A stretch of DNA of 64,000 nt from Hygrocybe punicea. Its lineage: Eukaryota; Basidiomycota; Agaricomycetes; Agaricales; Hygrophoraceae. The stretch's first letter is position 1. The number at the start of each line of letters is the position of its first letter. This document shows, in pieces, positions 10,463 through 22,337 of this stretch. The stretch covers positions 1,178,001-1,242,000 of the forward strand of contig OY744467.1 in NCBI GenBank assembly GCA_963556145.1, given 5' to 3'. The position numbers and the translations under genes are program-made. A model generated the notes under the pieces. The model did no database searches. It saw nothing but the letters and a program-made list of their open reading frames with translations, and had not been told where the DNA came from.

Positions 10463-12555
10463 AGTCAGTCCATCCTCCCTATCCAGTCGACCTTTCCCTC
10501 GAGTCCTGCGTGAGCCCCTGGAGTGGTACCTCGGTACCACTCCAACGTGGTGATGAGAGTGTTTTTCGACCCATGCACCTCTTTTTCCCTCGGTTTCTCA
10601 CTCCTGACGTTTTTTTCTCGTGAGACGACTCTTTTCGGCCTCACCACCCACTGCTGCGCAACAGCGGATTTTCCCTTCATTCATGGCCATACAACACTCC
10701 AGTTACCCCCCAGCACTCATGTTCAGCTCAATAGGGCCCCGCGTCGCCCCGCATTGACCCAAAAACGCGCCCGCGACCCTTCTCAACACCCAAGCGGCAG
10801 GCCATGTCACATTTGTGACCCCCCCATTTTTTCATTTCATTGTTGTTTTCTTTCGTCATTCCTAGCCCCAGGGAGGCTCATCCGACCCCACGCTCGTTTG
10901 ACGTACCGGAGCTGCACGCTCCCCTACGCCACCCCGAATCCATGGTGGCAGACCATTTTGGTCACACCACGGATCCGTCGCGCCCCCGTGTTGGACCCCC
11001 ATGTTTTCGTTATCCCCAGCCCCACATGGCCCCATTCGACCTCCCGTGCCCTCGTTCCACCAGCCAGGACCCCCCATTCCTGTTCGTTGCACCAAACGAG
11101 CCAGCACCGTTGTTTTCAGACACCCCGGCCATACTCCACGTCACCACCACGTCGACATCCCGCAACCCCGTTTCCCGTGGATCCCCACCCCAACCCATGC
11201 TCATCCAACCCCCGGCACCCACGTCCCACATGCCAGAGCCCCCCGTCACGCTCCGTTACCCCAAACGAGACCGCCCCGCCCTTCTTGGTGACCCAGCGAC
11301 CCCGCCACGTCACCCCAACATCGTGACCACGTTTCTCACCATCCCGGCCCCACGCACACCCGTTACGTCCCCCACGCCCACTCTCAACGTTGAAGAACCC
11401 CCATCCGCCCCACGCTGCCTCAAACAAGCCCCACCGCCATCTTTGGTGAACCAGCACCACACTCCCCACTGCGTTGACTTACGCGGCCCCATGCCCACTT
11501 GTCAAGCTCACGCCCGACCTGTTTATCGCCCCAGAACACCCTACGTCTCATCAACGCCCCGAATGAGCCATCCCCACCGTTTTGGACCCCGAACACCGTC
11601 CCACGCGGCCACCTCGCGAATCCCCACGCCAGCGTTACCACCCCCCCCACATATGCCCGTTAGGACCCCCGACCTCGTTCCCTGGCCCTCACGACCCCTC
11701 GCGACCGTTTCCCAGAGCCCACGCGAAGAGATCCCTCGACACCGGCGCCAGCTCTAGCACCCAAGTACATAGCTTTCCCCACTATTTCCTTCTCTGTTTC
11801 CTGTCCTCGGTTCCTTTCCTCTCTGTTTCCTTCCTCTCTATTTCCTTTCCCTCAATTTCCTTTCCCTCGTTTCCCCTGTCTCTGTCTCTGTTTCCCCCAC
11901 AATTCAGTTTCATTATTTTTTCTATGCCCTTGATCTGTCACCTGGATACCAGACGCTACCCAACCGAGTTACCCAACGAGTCACCAGAACCAAACAAGCA
12001 CCGACCGAGAACTGCGAACTGAGAACCTGTGATACGAGAACCGAGAGAACCGAGAACCTGCGATACGAGAACCAAGAACCTGCGTTACGATTATGGATCA
12101 GTTTGGTCATCTACCACCACCGTTTTTGATGGACGATATGGTCCCACTCCATGAGATGGAGGACTGGGAGTCGTGACTGAGGAGTTTTGGAGAGCTGAGA
12201 GAGTCTAGTTTGGTCATCTGCCACCACCGATCTTCGATGGACGATATGGTCCCGCCTCACGTATACGGCCCGGGGCATCGTGAGGGACTGGGAGTCGTGA
12301 CTGGAGAGTTTTTTTCTTGGTCAGTTTTGTTTTGCTTTTTGTTTTCTTTTAGTAGCGGTATGGTGACGAGGACGTCACCATGAGGAGGAGGGGCACTTGT
12401 AGTAGTTGTGCCTGGTCAGTCACGTGATCAGGTTCCCACAGTTTGACCTAGTTAGTAGCCTTCCAGATGTAGTAGTCAGTCCATCCTCCCTATCCAGTCG
12501 ACCTTTCCCTCGAGTCCTGCGTGAGCCCCCGGAGTGGTACCTCGGTACCACTCCA
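10463..12555 (+). mobile_element. Non-coding LTR element (LARD/TRIM-like) inside Plavaka copy 1
   Basis: An 82-bp direct repeat (10463-10544 and 12474-12555) differs at only a base or two and flanks about 2 kb. The right copy is the end of a longer LTR that plausibly starts TGTAGTAGTTG at 12398, just after a purine-rich tract (TGAGGAGGAGGGG); the left LTR is truncated. The interior is C-rich with long accidental proline-rich ORFs and no gag or pol motif. Internal repeats include GAGAACC-rich units (11995-12085) and a 107-bp-spaced pair starting GTTTGGTCAT (12101, 12208). Each LTR ends with a palindrome, GGAGTGGTACC-TC-GGTACCACTCC. No target duplication remains, consistent with the missing left end. 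Confidence 0.7.
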
Positions 12556-14182
12556 ATGGGAATTGGAAAGAGAACGGGCTGCTCGACAACGACATCAAGA
12601 GAAAACAGTGCCCGTCAATGTACGATCTAGGCTCGCAGCATCCAGTAATAACACGTGGAAACCAAAGCGCCTGAACCTGAATACTTACAAGGTCCATGCA
12701 TTGGGTGACTACACCTCCACTATCCGACAGTATGGAACGACGGACTCCTATTCTACTCAACCAGTAAGGTTTCAGCCAACTACTAGTTGACCGTACTGAT
12801 CGCCAATGCACATCAGCTCGAACTCAAGCACTGAACTTCGAAGGCACGTTTCCCTCGGACCAGTGGCCGACTTATACCACTTCAGTTGTCCAAAATCGAA
12901 CGACGAGAACGTTGCATTCGCAAGATTCGCGAGCGAGTGAATCCCCCTGTCTCCCAGGTGGAACATGAAGACGTCACTCATAACCCTAAGGCGCAGTATA
13001 ATATGGGCAAGTCGCAGAATTCGCCCATGCATGTGCCTTCCTTTCTGCAGAAGAATGATGGTGACCCTGCAACCAAGGTTAGCATGCCGCTTTTAAATTG
13101 TCTTCGTGTAGTAATCAATGTCTTCCTCGCAGAATTTTTTCATGAAATTGAGAGAGCATATACTTCCTCACGTTCAAGAGATGCTCTTACGTGAATCTGG
13201 ATGCCTTCAGGAATGTAGCCCGGGAACAGCCTCCCCTGATATGGGCATAGAGGGCATGAGGGTCTCAAACAATAACCTGTCCACTTTCGTATTCTTGAAG
13301 AACAATCGAATCTATCATCACAAGCTCACTCGATTCCACTTCACCACATATGACGTTCGGTGAGGCACAGACATCATTAATCCCGGCAATTCTCGCTGTA
13401 ACATTATGCTTTATGCTGACAATGCAGATGCTGCTGAGGATTCTTCAAGCCCGCATCGCTTCTTGTATGCGCGTGTTCTGGGTGCATACCACACAAACGT
13501 GATATATACTGGGCCTGGAATGTGTGACTATGAAGCTCGGCGCTTGGATTTCTTATGGGTATGATGGTTTGAAGTCGTGGAGCCGGGATCTTCAGGATGG
13601 GGTAGCTCAAAGCTGGATTCTGTCCACTTCCCACCTATGAGCGGAGAGAATGCTTTTGGTTTTGTGGATCCAAAAGATGTCCTCCGTGGGTGCCATATCA
13701 TGCCAGTGTTCGCCAAGGGAAGGCGACATGCGGATGGAGTCGGTATCTCTCGTTGTGCTAAGGATGGCCAGGATTACCGCCGTTACCATGTTGGCCGGTA
13801 AGTTCAATCATCTGGGAGTATACTCCTTTGTTGACTCTCGATAACTAGATTTTCTGCACGAGATCTTGTCATGCGCTACCACTGGTGCTTAGCGGTAGGT
13901 CATGCTCATGCTCATGGGACTGCTCTCGCTACGGCCAGTTGTACACCGGGTCCCCAAGGAGCTGCCAGTGGATCATCAGAACACGTTGAGGAAACATCAA
14001 GGGAGAAGGACATCCGAGTCAATGCTCTGACTTTGGATGAGAATGGTAGCGATGTTTACGATTCCGATGATTCCGAGTTGGGTTTATAAGACCGTCATTT
14101 GGATGGATGGGAAGATGTTGAATCGGAAGACTCGGAAGACGGAGGCCATGAAACGGAGGAAGAGCATTTTACAGGGATGTAG
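12556..14182 (+). pseudogene. Plavaka-type transposase, copy 1, 3' part
   Basis: Translation shows the C-terminal Plavaka blocks: LNTYKVHALGDYTSTIRQYG, an intron (about 12762-12815), SKIERRERCIRKIRERV, NMGKSQNSP, a second intron (about 13078-13132), REHILPHVQEML, RIYHHKLTRFHFTTYDV, RFLYARVLGAYHTNVIYTG, AFGFVDPKDVLRGCHIMP and MRYHWCLAVGHAHAHG. Stops at 12832, 13361 and 13562 are TGA; for the last two, copy 2 has CGA at the homologous codons. It ends in an acidic tail with stops at 14087 and 14180. Together with the 5' part the element lacks its catalytic core. Confidence 0.85.
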
Positions 14183-14284
14183 AAATGCAAACCAACGTGA
14201 TGACATGCTAAGTACGAGTAGTAAATTACATGTTTATCATCATCATGAAATGTTACAAGCCCACAGCTACGTCACGAGTCACTG

Positions 14285-14530
14285 AACGTCAACATTTCGA
14301 GAGCCTACTACTACTAGTAGTAGTCCCTCAGGCTCAACTTCAAGTCGAAGATCACACTTACTAGTACGTGACGAGTTCCACCAACGAACTTGAAAGAGAT
14401 ACTACTAGTAGTAGTAGTAGTAGTAGTAGTACAACTTGCCAGTGGCTATTTCAAGTTCTTCTACTAGTAGTACAACAAAATAAATATTAAATGAAAACCA
14501 CGACTAGTACAGTACTACTACACAATCATG
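14285..14530. repeat. (AGT)n / ACTAGTAGT microsatellite with CAACTTGAA-type words
   Basis: Self-complementary ACTACTAGTAGT runs occur at 14306-14325 and 14400-14431, with short CAACTTCAAG, GAACTTGAAAG and TTTCAAGTTC words between them. The same combination appears beyond the other end of deaminase B (16835-16930, 17095-17130). Confidence 0.7.
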
Positions 14531-14647
14531 ATCTGCTATTGCTAATGCCGAAACCACTTGGTCCATTGCCAAGAACGGCCCAGGGGTTTGGAGATGAACT
14601 CACTGGCATTGGCTTGCCTAGCCTCCCTTGCCAGCAACACTTTCAAT

Positions 14648-16806
14648 TCATGTTGTAGATATTGCCTGTATCGTAAAACCATGCTCCGTACTACGTTGGT
14701 AGGGAAGCCACGGTGGTAACTCCACAGGATGGATAGTGGCATGGCGGGCATGAACTTGGAAAATAGTGGTTTGTTCCCTTAAAATATCGAGAAGATCCCA
14801 GCATACAGGGCACGAGAATTTTGACGACGCAATTTGGGTTTGATCCAAACACTGTATGGGAGATCAGACCACTGCTATAAACCAAGTAACACAATTACCT
14901 TGATGACACTCCCCAATTCGGATGGTACTCTACTGGAATCCTTTTCAAATTCCTGGTCGACATATTTCATAATTGAAGCCAGCATGGCCTCACAGTGCAC
15001 ATCGCCGGGAAACTCGAAGCTTGAAGAGGTGAGAGCCTTGAAGATTTTAAGTAGATTTTCATTCAGGTTACCATCTTCCTTTCGCTGTTTGAGGAAATTG
15101 ATGGTAGCTTGAGTGTTGATTACTTGTGCATCCGCAGAAGGCTGGGCTAGTATGGCGGACCATTTGCCAAGTTTAGATATGGTGACTTCCCATTGTTCCA
15201 TTGGTGCAGGGGAGGCACGGGGACTCGTCATAGCAAGGAAAGATATGTTGATACCATTGGCTTCGTGGTGGGTACTAAATGCTGCCATGGTATCGAGTGC
15301 AACAAAAGGAATTGCATGCAGACATATCCACCGACGAAACTTTAAAAGCAGGCTCTGCGAATCTCCTTGCAGACGCCTTAATTCGGCGTCCACGTCATCA
15401 TCGACTCGGATGTCTTCAATTATACCTGGCTTATTGGGGGGGAGGGAAAGGTGTCTGCCAGCGTCCAAGATGGACAGATGATAGCGAAGCATTTGGGAGT
15501 ATGCCACATGCCACAGGAAGTGAGTAAAACGCCAAAGTTTCATGGCACATTTCCAAAGAAATTTGGGTTTATCCACAGTTTTCTCGTCGTCCAATCCCTT
15601 TTCCTTCTTCACGGCATCTGGCCTGGGACGAGCACATGCAGGTTGACCGTGACCATTCTCTTCATCTATATTTTCCCATGCAGCACGAAATGTCGCGAGC
15701 GCCTTCTGGTAGCCGTACAGCACCGCGACGAGGAGTTGGTGGAATTCCAGACATGTATCTGCGTTGTAGGTAGTTTCTCCTTCTGGACTCAGATGTGATC
15801 CTAGATCCCTTTCAAACACGGCCAGCAGATTGGTGAGCTGTGACGTTGGATCGGCACCCGGATATTCCTTCATAACCTCATGAACATCTTCCTTCCCCAT
15901 ACTCCCCAGTATATGACCGAAAACTGAGTCTTTTCTGTTAGGAAACCGCTCCAGATCTTTTTGGAACCTATTGTACGAGTCCCGCACCGCCTCCAGTTTT
16001 ATCATCCCAAGAATCTGGATTAAACCACGCGATGAACAATGATTGATTCTCCTCCACATTTTCTTCCAACAGCATGAGATGATGTAACGGGAAGTTTTTT
16101 CGAAAAGAAGACCCCTCTCCTCTGCAGGAGCTGTCTTGTAAGCATTGACATATTCAACTATAGTCGCCATATGATTTTCAAAAGGGTCTCCTCTGAGGTA
16201 CAATATAAATCACAATTTATTGATTACAGTGTCACAATGAAAACCTTACCTTAAAGTCAATCCATACCATGGATCCCTTAGAATTGAAGGCCAGTGTGAT
16301 ATTCCGGTTTTGAGCAGCATGGACTGAAAGAGTGTGCTGTCAGGCTGGAAATGGATATTCTTACAGTCAGGAGCTGTGGCAGCGGTGGAGTTCACATTTG
16401 TGAGATGAGCCTGAGGCCCGGGGTCCTTCGAGTTTAGCGGTTCATTCTGCATTGCCAAGATATAATTGGAAGCGGGTCGTTTGGGTGAGTCTCCCGTCGG
16501 TGGAGATGGCAATGGCCCTGCTAATGCGACTATCTCAGTGTCCCGTGAAAGGATGGCTGCCGCTGCGTTCAGTGCAAAACTGTGGGGTGTTTGTCCTATG
16601 GGTTCTAGGGGACCATGGTACTCTTCCTCAAATGCCTTCACCAATATCGGATGACCTGTGCCCAAATTGTTCATGGCCATAACCAGCGAAAGGAGCATGG
16701 TGAGTGTACAGAACTCAGCATGAAGGCTCGGGTTTGGGTAATCAGAAGGCAGATAAGCAGTCTGTGCACGATTTGAATCACTCCCCGGACAAGTCATCCC
16801 TTCCAT
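14648..16806 (-). CDS. OTT_1508-like deaminase-fold protein, copy B (684 aa; C-terminus probably frameshifted)
   Basis: Three exons: 16806-16250, 16192-14899 and 14851-14648. The introns are 57 and 47 bp, and the sum of 2055 nt is an exact multiple of three. The start is MEGMTCPGSD. Zinc-ligand motifs of the deaminase fold are present: VHCEAML (H-x-E, 14989-14997) near the end of exon 2 and CPVCWDLL (C-x-x-C, 14798-14812) in exon 3. A charged linker and LWRFTHFLW...RYHLSILDAG precede them. The substrate is unknown; published work on the superfamily places such fungal proteins among nucleic acid/nucleotide deaminases with lineage-specific expansion. After PPWLPYQ the frame seems to slip by one base: another frame continues with TNVVRSMVLRYRQYLQHEL, which resembles copy C. 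The catalytic region is unaffected. It is head to head with copy C. Confidence 0.75.
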
Positions 16807-17965
16807 TGGGCCACTGGCATGGACTTCAAGTTGTTGCCAATACTAGTGGTACTTAGTAGTCCGAGTCCGACTACTACTAGTAGTAGTTGCACTGGCAGAG
16901 GTGGCACTGCAGTGTTCAACTTGAAGTTGGTGACGTGCCCGGCCCGGGGCCAGTGGTGCCCAGGCCCAGGCCAGTCATGGTCCAGAAGTGCCGCGGTCGT
17001 CATGGACCACCGTGATCGTGACTGTCAACTTCAGAATGGTCACGAGGCTAGAATTGTTTGTCCGAGTTACCTTTGTTTGTATATGGTTATATTTTCAAAC
17101 TTGTTCAAGTTCTTCCACTACTACTACTTCCGAGTTGCTGTCTTTTGGGTTTCCCAGAGACGCCTGGTTCTTTCAACCGGTTAACTTCTTACTTGGTATT
17201 GTCAACCTTCTTGCCAACCTCCTCGCTAGACCCAGCTAGTGGTTATGTATCACTCATGGGTTGAGGTGGTCTTCGTGCGGATAATTGCATAATGCCGAGT
17301 GGTGGGTTGCCAGTTGGACTCAGTACTTCTTCTACTGCCGGCCGCCCTCCCCAAGGACACTTCGCGCCATCTTTTGGGTTTCCCAGAGACACCTGGTTCT
17401 TTCAACCGGTTAACTTCTTACTTGGTATTGTTGACCTTCTCGCCAACCTCCTTGCTGGACCCAGTCACTCATGGGTTGAAGTGGTTTTTGTGCGGATAAT
17501 GCTGAGTGGTGGGTTGCCAGTTAGACTCAGTACTTCTTCTACCGCCGGCTGCCCTCCCCAAGGACACCTGCATCTCAAGGACACAGGCTCTTTTTCCTAT
17601 CTCTGCGGTGATTGCTATACTTTATTCTTCAATTTCAAGGTGGTTGCATAAGTACGTGTAAGCATGTCCTTTTGCAAGATGTGCGCTTACTTTGTGGCAA
17701 GCCAATCCTAGACTCGGACTACTTTGAATTCCTCGCTCAATTTCAACTCAATCCACAGCAAACTTGATACAAAACATAATATTGTCATTTGAGATGTGTT
17801 TTTTTCCATGCAAAATGCAGTTTTTAGTGAGGAGAAAAAAAGGCAGTCACACAGGCAGGGTTCAAATATGCCAACTTGGCTGGTAGCTGAGCTGTAGACA
17901 GTCCCTGACTTATTCAGTCTCCGAGCATATGATCACATAATCATCCGTTGTTCGTGGAGTCACCA
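16807..17965. promoter_or_regulatory. Shared divergent intergenic region of deaminases B and C with duplicated ~220-bp repeats
   Basis: Two direct copies of one unit (about 17145-17365 and 17372-17571) contain the words TTTTGGGTTTCCCAGAGAC, TTCAACCGGTTAACTTCTTA and GAGTGGTGGGTTGCCAGTT. Nearer gene B are ACTAGTAGT and CAACTTGAAG words. No clear TATA box was seen. The position implies a bidirectional promoter region, but that is inference. Confidence 0.55.
17145..17571 (+). repeat. Tandem pair of ~220-bp repeats
   Basis: The two units are roughly 85-90 % identical by eye, with small deletions in the second. Degenerate relatives occur at 7560-7745 and 20150-20285, so the unit is dispersed around the deaminase genes. 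Confidence 0.8.
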
Positions 17966-20237
17966 ATGAAACCACTAGTATCGATGGCACCCACTCAAGC
18001 AAAGAAAGACAAGCTCAAGGCCGCTGTCGATCACAATCCGGAATTTCGAACGCTTATGGTACTCACGTGCTTCCTCTCTTCACGAAACATCCATGGATAT
18101 GCCGCCCTGGACGACGCGGATTACGTGGAGGGATCCGCATCTTCCTCGAGCAATACCGTTCTGAACGCCGTGGCGAGAATTCTCGTTAGGTTCAGCGATG
18201 TAGTGACAGTTGCTGGCAAGAGAGAAGGAATGGATAGCTTTTCGAATTTCACAGTTATCGCAAATCCCGACCATAAAGATTCGTATTTCAAAGATAACAA
18301 CAAAGTCCAGTGCATTCTGGTCAAATTGGGGAAATCACACTTCCATCCGATCCTTACGAATTCATGGTATGGCCTGATGTTAAGGTAAGGCCTTATCTTC
18401 TATTGTTGATAATTTATGATTTACATTGTACTTCAGAGACGACCCGCTCATCAACCACATATTAACCATCACCGAATACATCAATTCTTACGGGATAACT
18501 CCAAAGGAGGAAAGAAGCACTCTTTTTTGAAAAATTTTCTCATTATGTCCTCTCGTGCTCGTTGGACAAAATGTTGAAGAGAATCGGAAGTCTCACATCT
18601 ATGGCTTGCATAAGGAGCCTGGAGATGATAACATCGGAGGCGATACGGACTTTGTACCAGAGACCCAATAAAGAAGCATTACGGAATCTTGGCAAATTGA
18701 GCGACTCGGCTTTCCGTCTTCTACTGGGGAAAATGGCAGAGGATGGAGATTTTGAGGGGGAAAATCCAGGCGATCCACCACAGTGTACCAATCTACTTGC
18801 GGTGTTCGAGAACGAGGCAGACTCGGATTCCAGTCCAGAGACGACCTACACCGCAGAAGTATGCGTGGAGTTTCACGAGTTTTTCCTTTCCACACTCCGC
18901 GGGTACCAAAACGCGTTGATGAAATTTTGTACTGCAAGGGGCAAATTAAACAAAGAGACCGCCGTGAAGGAGACAATGAACATCGCTCAGAAGCATGGCT
19001 TAATGCTTTGGCGATTTACCACTTTGCTTTGGCGTTTAGCGTATTCCCGGATACTTTGCTACCACCTGTCCGTCTTGGCTGCCAGCAATCACTTTTCACT
19101 CCACCCCGATGAAGCTGGCGTAACTGAATGCAACGACAACAACAACAACAGTTGCAGCGACGACGATGACAACAGTGGCAACAAGGACAACGGTGATGTG
19201 GACGACAATGATGTGGACGACAATGGCGATGTGGACGAGAAATTGAGAAAATTTCCAAATTTCAATTATGTTTTGCAATGGATTCGACTCCAGGCAACCC
19301 CCTTTGCAGCACTCCACACATTAACCTTGTTTGGCAGCAAACGTCAAACAGAGATCAGTATATCGTTAATTGCCACCAGGAAATCCCGCAACATACCTGG
19401 ACTAATGGAAAATTGGAACACAACGATATCAAAACTCGACCAAGTTTTCGATAAGCAGGCCGCGGTTGATTTAGTCAATTGCGAAATCGAAAACATGAAA
19501 CGGGATCTGGCTGAGAGGGATAAAATGAAAGCGAAGGAGAATTTAGTCACAAAAAGGTTATACGCGGCTTGCAAATTGCTCTGCGGGATGGGCCACTACC
19601 GGGCGAATACACATTGCGAAATGCTACTCGCCACCCTTCTATATCTATGCCACTCTCCCTCGAAGCGTGTAGATCTGAGTCCTGAGGTCATCCCGTCAGA
19701 CGTAAGGAGTGTTGTCGAGGTACGTTCCAAACTGTTCATGTTTCATTTAATAATGTATTGTTTATGAAGCGTTTGGACCGGAGAGTGATCGCCGTCTCCA
19801 AGAAATCATGCCCTGTCTGTTGGGACCTGATTGGAATATTAGGTTCTCCAACTGGGGACCTTCGTCTTCTGAGCAGACATTCCACGTTTACATCGGCAGC
19901 ATTACCCAGTTTCCTCCCTGACGAAATAGCTCCGGAAATGTTATCCAAGTACAGGCGCCGCTTAGAAAATCTTTTCGACAATCAACTTCGAGTTTGTTCT
20001 ACAACAGATCCTACTACTAGTGCGAACCACGAACAGAAACATTCCATTCAAAGTATATCTGGCATCAGCAGCTGTAGCAATGACAGCGCTGTACCAGCCT
20101 TCGAGGGTCCGTTTGTTGGGACTCGGATGGAGCCGATGGAGCCTGATGGTCTTCTCCCCGTGGTATCACCGACCTCCTCGCCAACCCCCCTGCCTCCAAG
20201 CGTCGCCCTTGGTAAGGGCTGGTCTTCGAGTGGATAG
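17966..20237 (+). pseudogene. OTT_1508-like deaminase-fold gene, copy C, with one frameshift
   Basis: Exons 17966-18384, 18437-19719 and 19770-20237 are separated by introns of 52 and 50 bp at the same places as in copy B. The exons total 2170 nt, one more than a multiple of three. The extra base is in a T6 run (18523-18528): removing one T turns a TGA into the Glu of a LLFEK-like motif seen in B. It keeps ANTHCEML (H-x-E, 19612-19620) and KSCPVCWDL (C-x-x-C, 19809-19820). An Asn/Asp repeat linker lies at 19120-19235. The C-terminus runs LPDEIAPEMLSKYRRRLENLF and then into the dispersed repeat. With a single lesion in a homopolymer it may be a recent pseudogene or an assembly error; otherwise a 722-aa protein. 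Confidence 0.75.
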
Positions 20238-21045
20238 TTGTTTGATGCCATAGGTGGTGGGTTGACAAAGCGCCAGCCTGAGTTGATGGGCCTGACTTTC
20301 TGGTTTTTCTTTTAACAGCGGCATCTTCCCGGCTCGACCTGGAGACGCTCACGCGACATGAAAGCACTACTTCGCCTGTTCTTTATTGTGTCTTCCCGCT
20401 TACGGGAGACCCTTTGCTTAGTGACACCATATAAATTTCTATTTTTCTATTGATTCTACTAGCTGTTGCGATCGCTTATCATCTCCTGTGTGCCGCGTGT
20501 TTTGGGTTTCTCAGACACGCTCAAATCTTGAGCTCACTCCTTCTGTCCTTCCGTCCCATGGCCGGTGTATCTCCCACGTGCCAGGCAGACAAGTTAATCA
20601 TCGGGCTCCCTCCCAATTTTGACCATCATCATACATGGATCAAATACGCTCACTGAGGGTAAGGTCAATAGGTGAGATTGTTTAACATTCACTGGCATGC
20701 ATCATTCTGACTTGAAAATCTTCAACATGCATTGGATGACGATCCCTTGAAAGTTTACTGAGTTTTGTCAGAGCATGTTTTGGTTTCAGACCCCCCCTCT
20801 TAAAGAAAGAAAGAAAGAAAGAAAGAAAGAATTTGAGGCCCCCATTTGGGGCTAACCACGTATTTCGTCCGATTCCTCCACCGCTCGTTCTCCTGCACTC
20901 AGATTCCACCTCAGGCTATTGATCACATTTGTCAATTTGTCAATAATCCTTCCTATGCATTCAATACCTCGTATGGAGTTGACAATCTTTGCGATGCGCC
21001 AACAAAGGGAAGGCTCAGTAGGTTAATTCATTTCAATTTGGACTG
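20238..21045. other. Intergenic; repeat relic and (AAAG)n microsatellite
   Basis: The start continues the degenerate ~220-bp unit, and words like TTTTGGGTTTCTCAGACAC near 20499 hint at another piece. An (AAAG)n tract lies at 20802-20830. The 71-codon ORF at 20846-21061 shows no family features, so I do not call it. Confidence 0.5.
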
Positions 21046-21309
21046 TTACTCGCTAACTTGATCATCTTCAACATCCTCAACATCCGTCGGATCCTCTGTT
21101 AACTGACATTCATGGAAGAAGAATACTTGACGTGTCGTGACAAGACCGCAAACCCCACACTTCGAAAACAGACGACGAAATTGATCTTCGGTAAGGCCAG
21201 GTCGTCTCATACAATCGAGTAGGTGAAACATTCGCCAATCAATGGTTCGCCGGCGATTTGCACGAAACACGTCAGCATCCTGGGACCCTGCCATTAAATC
21301 TGCATCCAT
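21046..21309 (-). CDS. Small zinc-finger-like hypothetical protein (87 aa)
   Basis: The ORF encodes RRRTIDWRMFHLLDCMRR, then LTEDQFRRLF and KCGVCGLVTTRQVFFFHEC, a Cys-x2-Cys...His-x-Cys arrangement suggesting a small metal-binding module, followed by an acidic tail (VEDVEDDQVSE). It lies downstream of gene K on the same strand. I recall similar short Agaricomycete hypothetical proteins but can give no function. It may be one exon of a longer gene. Confidence 0.45.
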   Translation of the reverse strand: MDADLMAGSQDADVFRANRRRTIDWRMFHLLDCMRRPGLTEDQFRRLFSKCGVCGLVTTRQVFFFHECQLTEDPTDVEDVEDDQVSE

Positions 21310-21338
21310 GACATGATTTTAAGACGACGAGCTACAGG

Positions 21339-22107
21339 TCAGCCAAACCACTTGCCTGCTTGAGCATATGTTCGCTTGAGCAGCCTCCGGTGCTGAGGAC
21401 CACCTTGTTCATTGTCAGTGATAAGAGGTGACATCGGTGAGTGACAGTAGTCCGTACTTGATTGCCTGTGATGATTCTCTAATTTAGTCTCCAAATGATG
21501 GAGTACCTGCAGTGGACACTCTTCGCCATTATCTTCAAACGCATTAGCCCCATTGGTTGGTGGTGGTGGCAAACATGGTAAAAGCCATTCACCTCATAAT
21601 GGATATGCTTTGAGAGGCACCCCATACTTGGAATATATGCGTTCGAGGGGTACTGGTGTGTTTTGGGGCCTTGAACTCATGATTCTATACACAACAAAAC
21701 TGGAGACTGACCAGAATATCCACATTCCCCCTTAGTACACTGCACAACATACTCCCCAGAAAAGGGCCCCGACATTGTGATAAACATCGCGGCCTCCATG
21801 AAAACCCTTTGGCCGTTGGGCTTAAAGAGAGGACACAAGCAACCTGGGCCGAGGAATTGATGAGATTGGCGGTGCTCACACAACAATGATGGCACGACCC
21901 GTTCATGTCCAATGGTCGGCCTATGCAAGATGTGAAGGTGCGCAAATGTGAGAGGGGCCATACGTACCAGGGGAACGTAGAAAGTGCAAGCCTTCCAGGG
22001 TTGAATGTCTTGATGCAATGCGTTGCCTCGCATACTTGGTGGAGAAGTATTTGATGGTGCGTCACGGTCGGTATAGTTGTGAAAACTGGTTGTTGGATGC
22101 CAGACAT
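21339..22107 (-). pseudogene. Gene K: unknown Agaricomycete family, broken
   Basis: Exon 1 (22107-21712) starts MSGIQQPVFTTIPTVT. It shifts frame near 22057 (one A apparently lost) into MRGNALHQ, FYVPLVRMAPLTFAHLH, GPGCLCPLFKPNGQR and GEYVVQCTKGECGYS. A 59-bp intron (21653-21711) leads to exon 2 with VPLERIYSKYGVPLKAYPL. A TGA follows (21594-21596 on the complement) where Arg is likely. Then comes EECPLQVLHHLETKLENHHRQ, shared with 57684-57944. Exon lengths plus one restored base give 711 nt, an exact codon multiple. Cys pairs suggest metal binding; the function is unknown. It is divergent from the DUF6698-like gene, 230 bp away. Confidence 0.6.
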
Positions 22108-22150
22108 TGCTGGAGTGAAGATGTTAGGAGCACGACGACTGGATTTTTGG

Positions 22151-22160
22151 GGTTTATAAA
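22151..22160 (+). promoter_or_regulatory. Possible TATA box for the DUF6698-like gene
   Basis: GGTTTATAAAGG lies about 180 bp before the ATG at 22338, in the divergent intergenic region with gene K. The element is common, so this is only suggestive. Confidence 0.35.
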
Positions 22161-22337
22161 GGTGTGTTGAGAATTGACTCCTCGTCCTGAGTCACCCAGA
22201 GTCGCGCCCGGGCCATGACCCTACTATGACATAAAAACGCAGTGCGTTGCCGGTGTTTCCTCTCACACTTACACTGAAAACCGTTGTACTCCTGCAGACC
22301 TTCTAAGCAGTTCTGCTGTATCACAACTATTGCTCCG

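Noticed and set aside
10523..11757. Long overlapping proline-rich ORFs (267 and 305 codons)
   Set aside because: They lie in C-rich LTR-element interior, overlap in several frames and both strands, and show no domain; base composition explains them.
20846..21061. 71-codon ORF on the plus strand
   Set aside because: No family motif, no neighbours in frame, and the minus strand carries a better candidate next to it.
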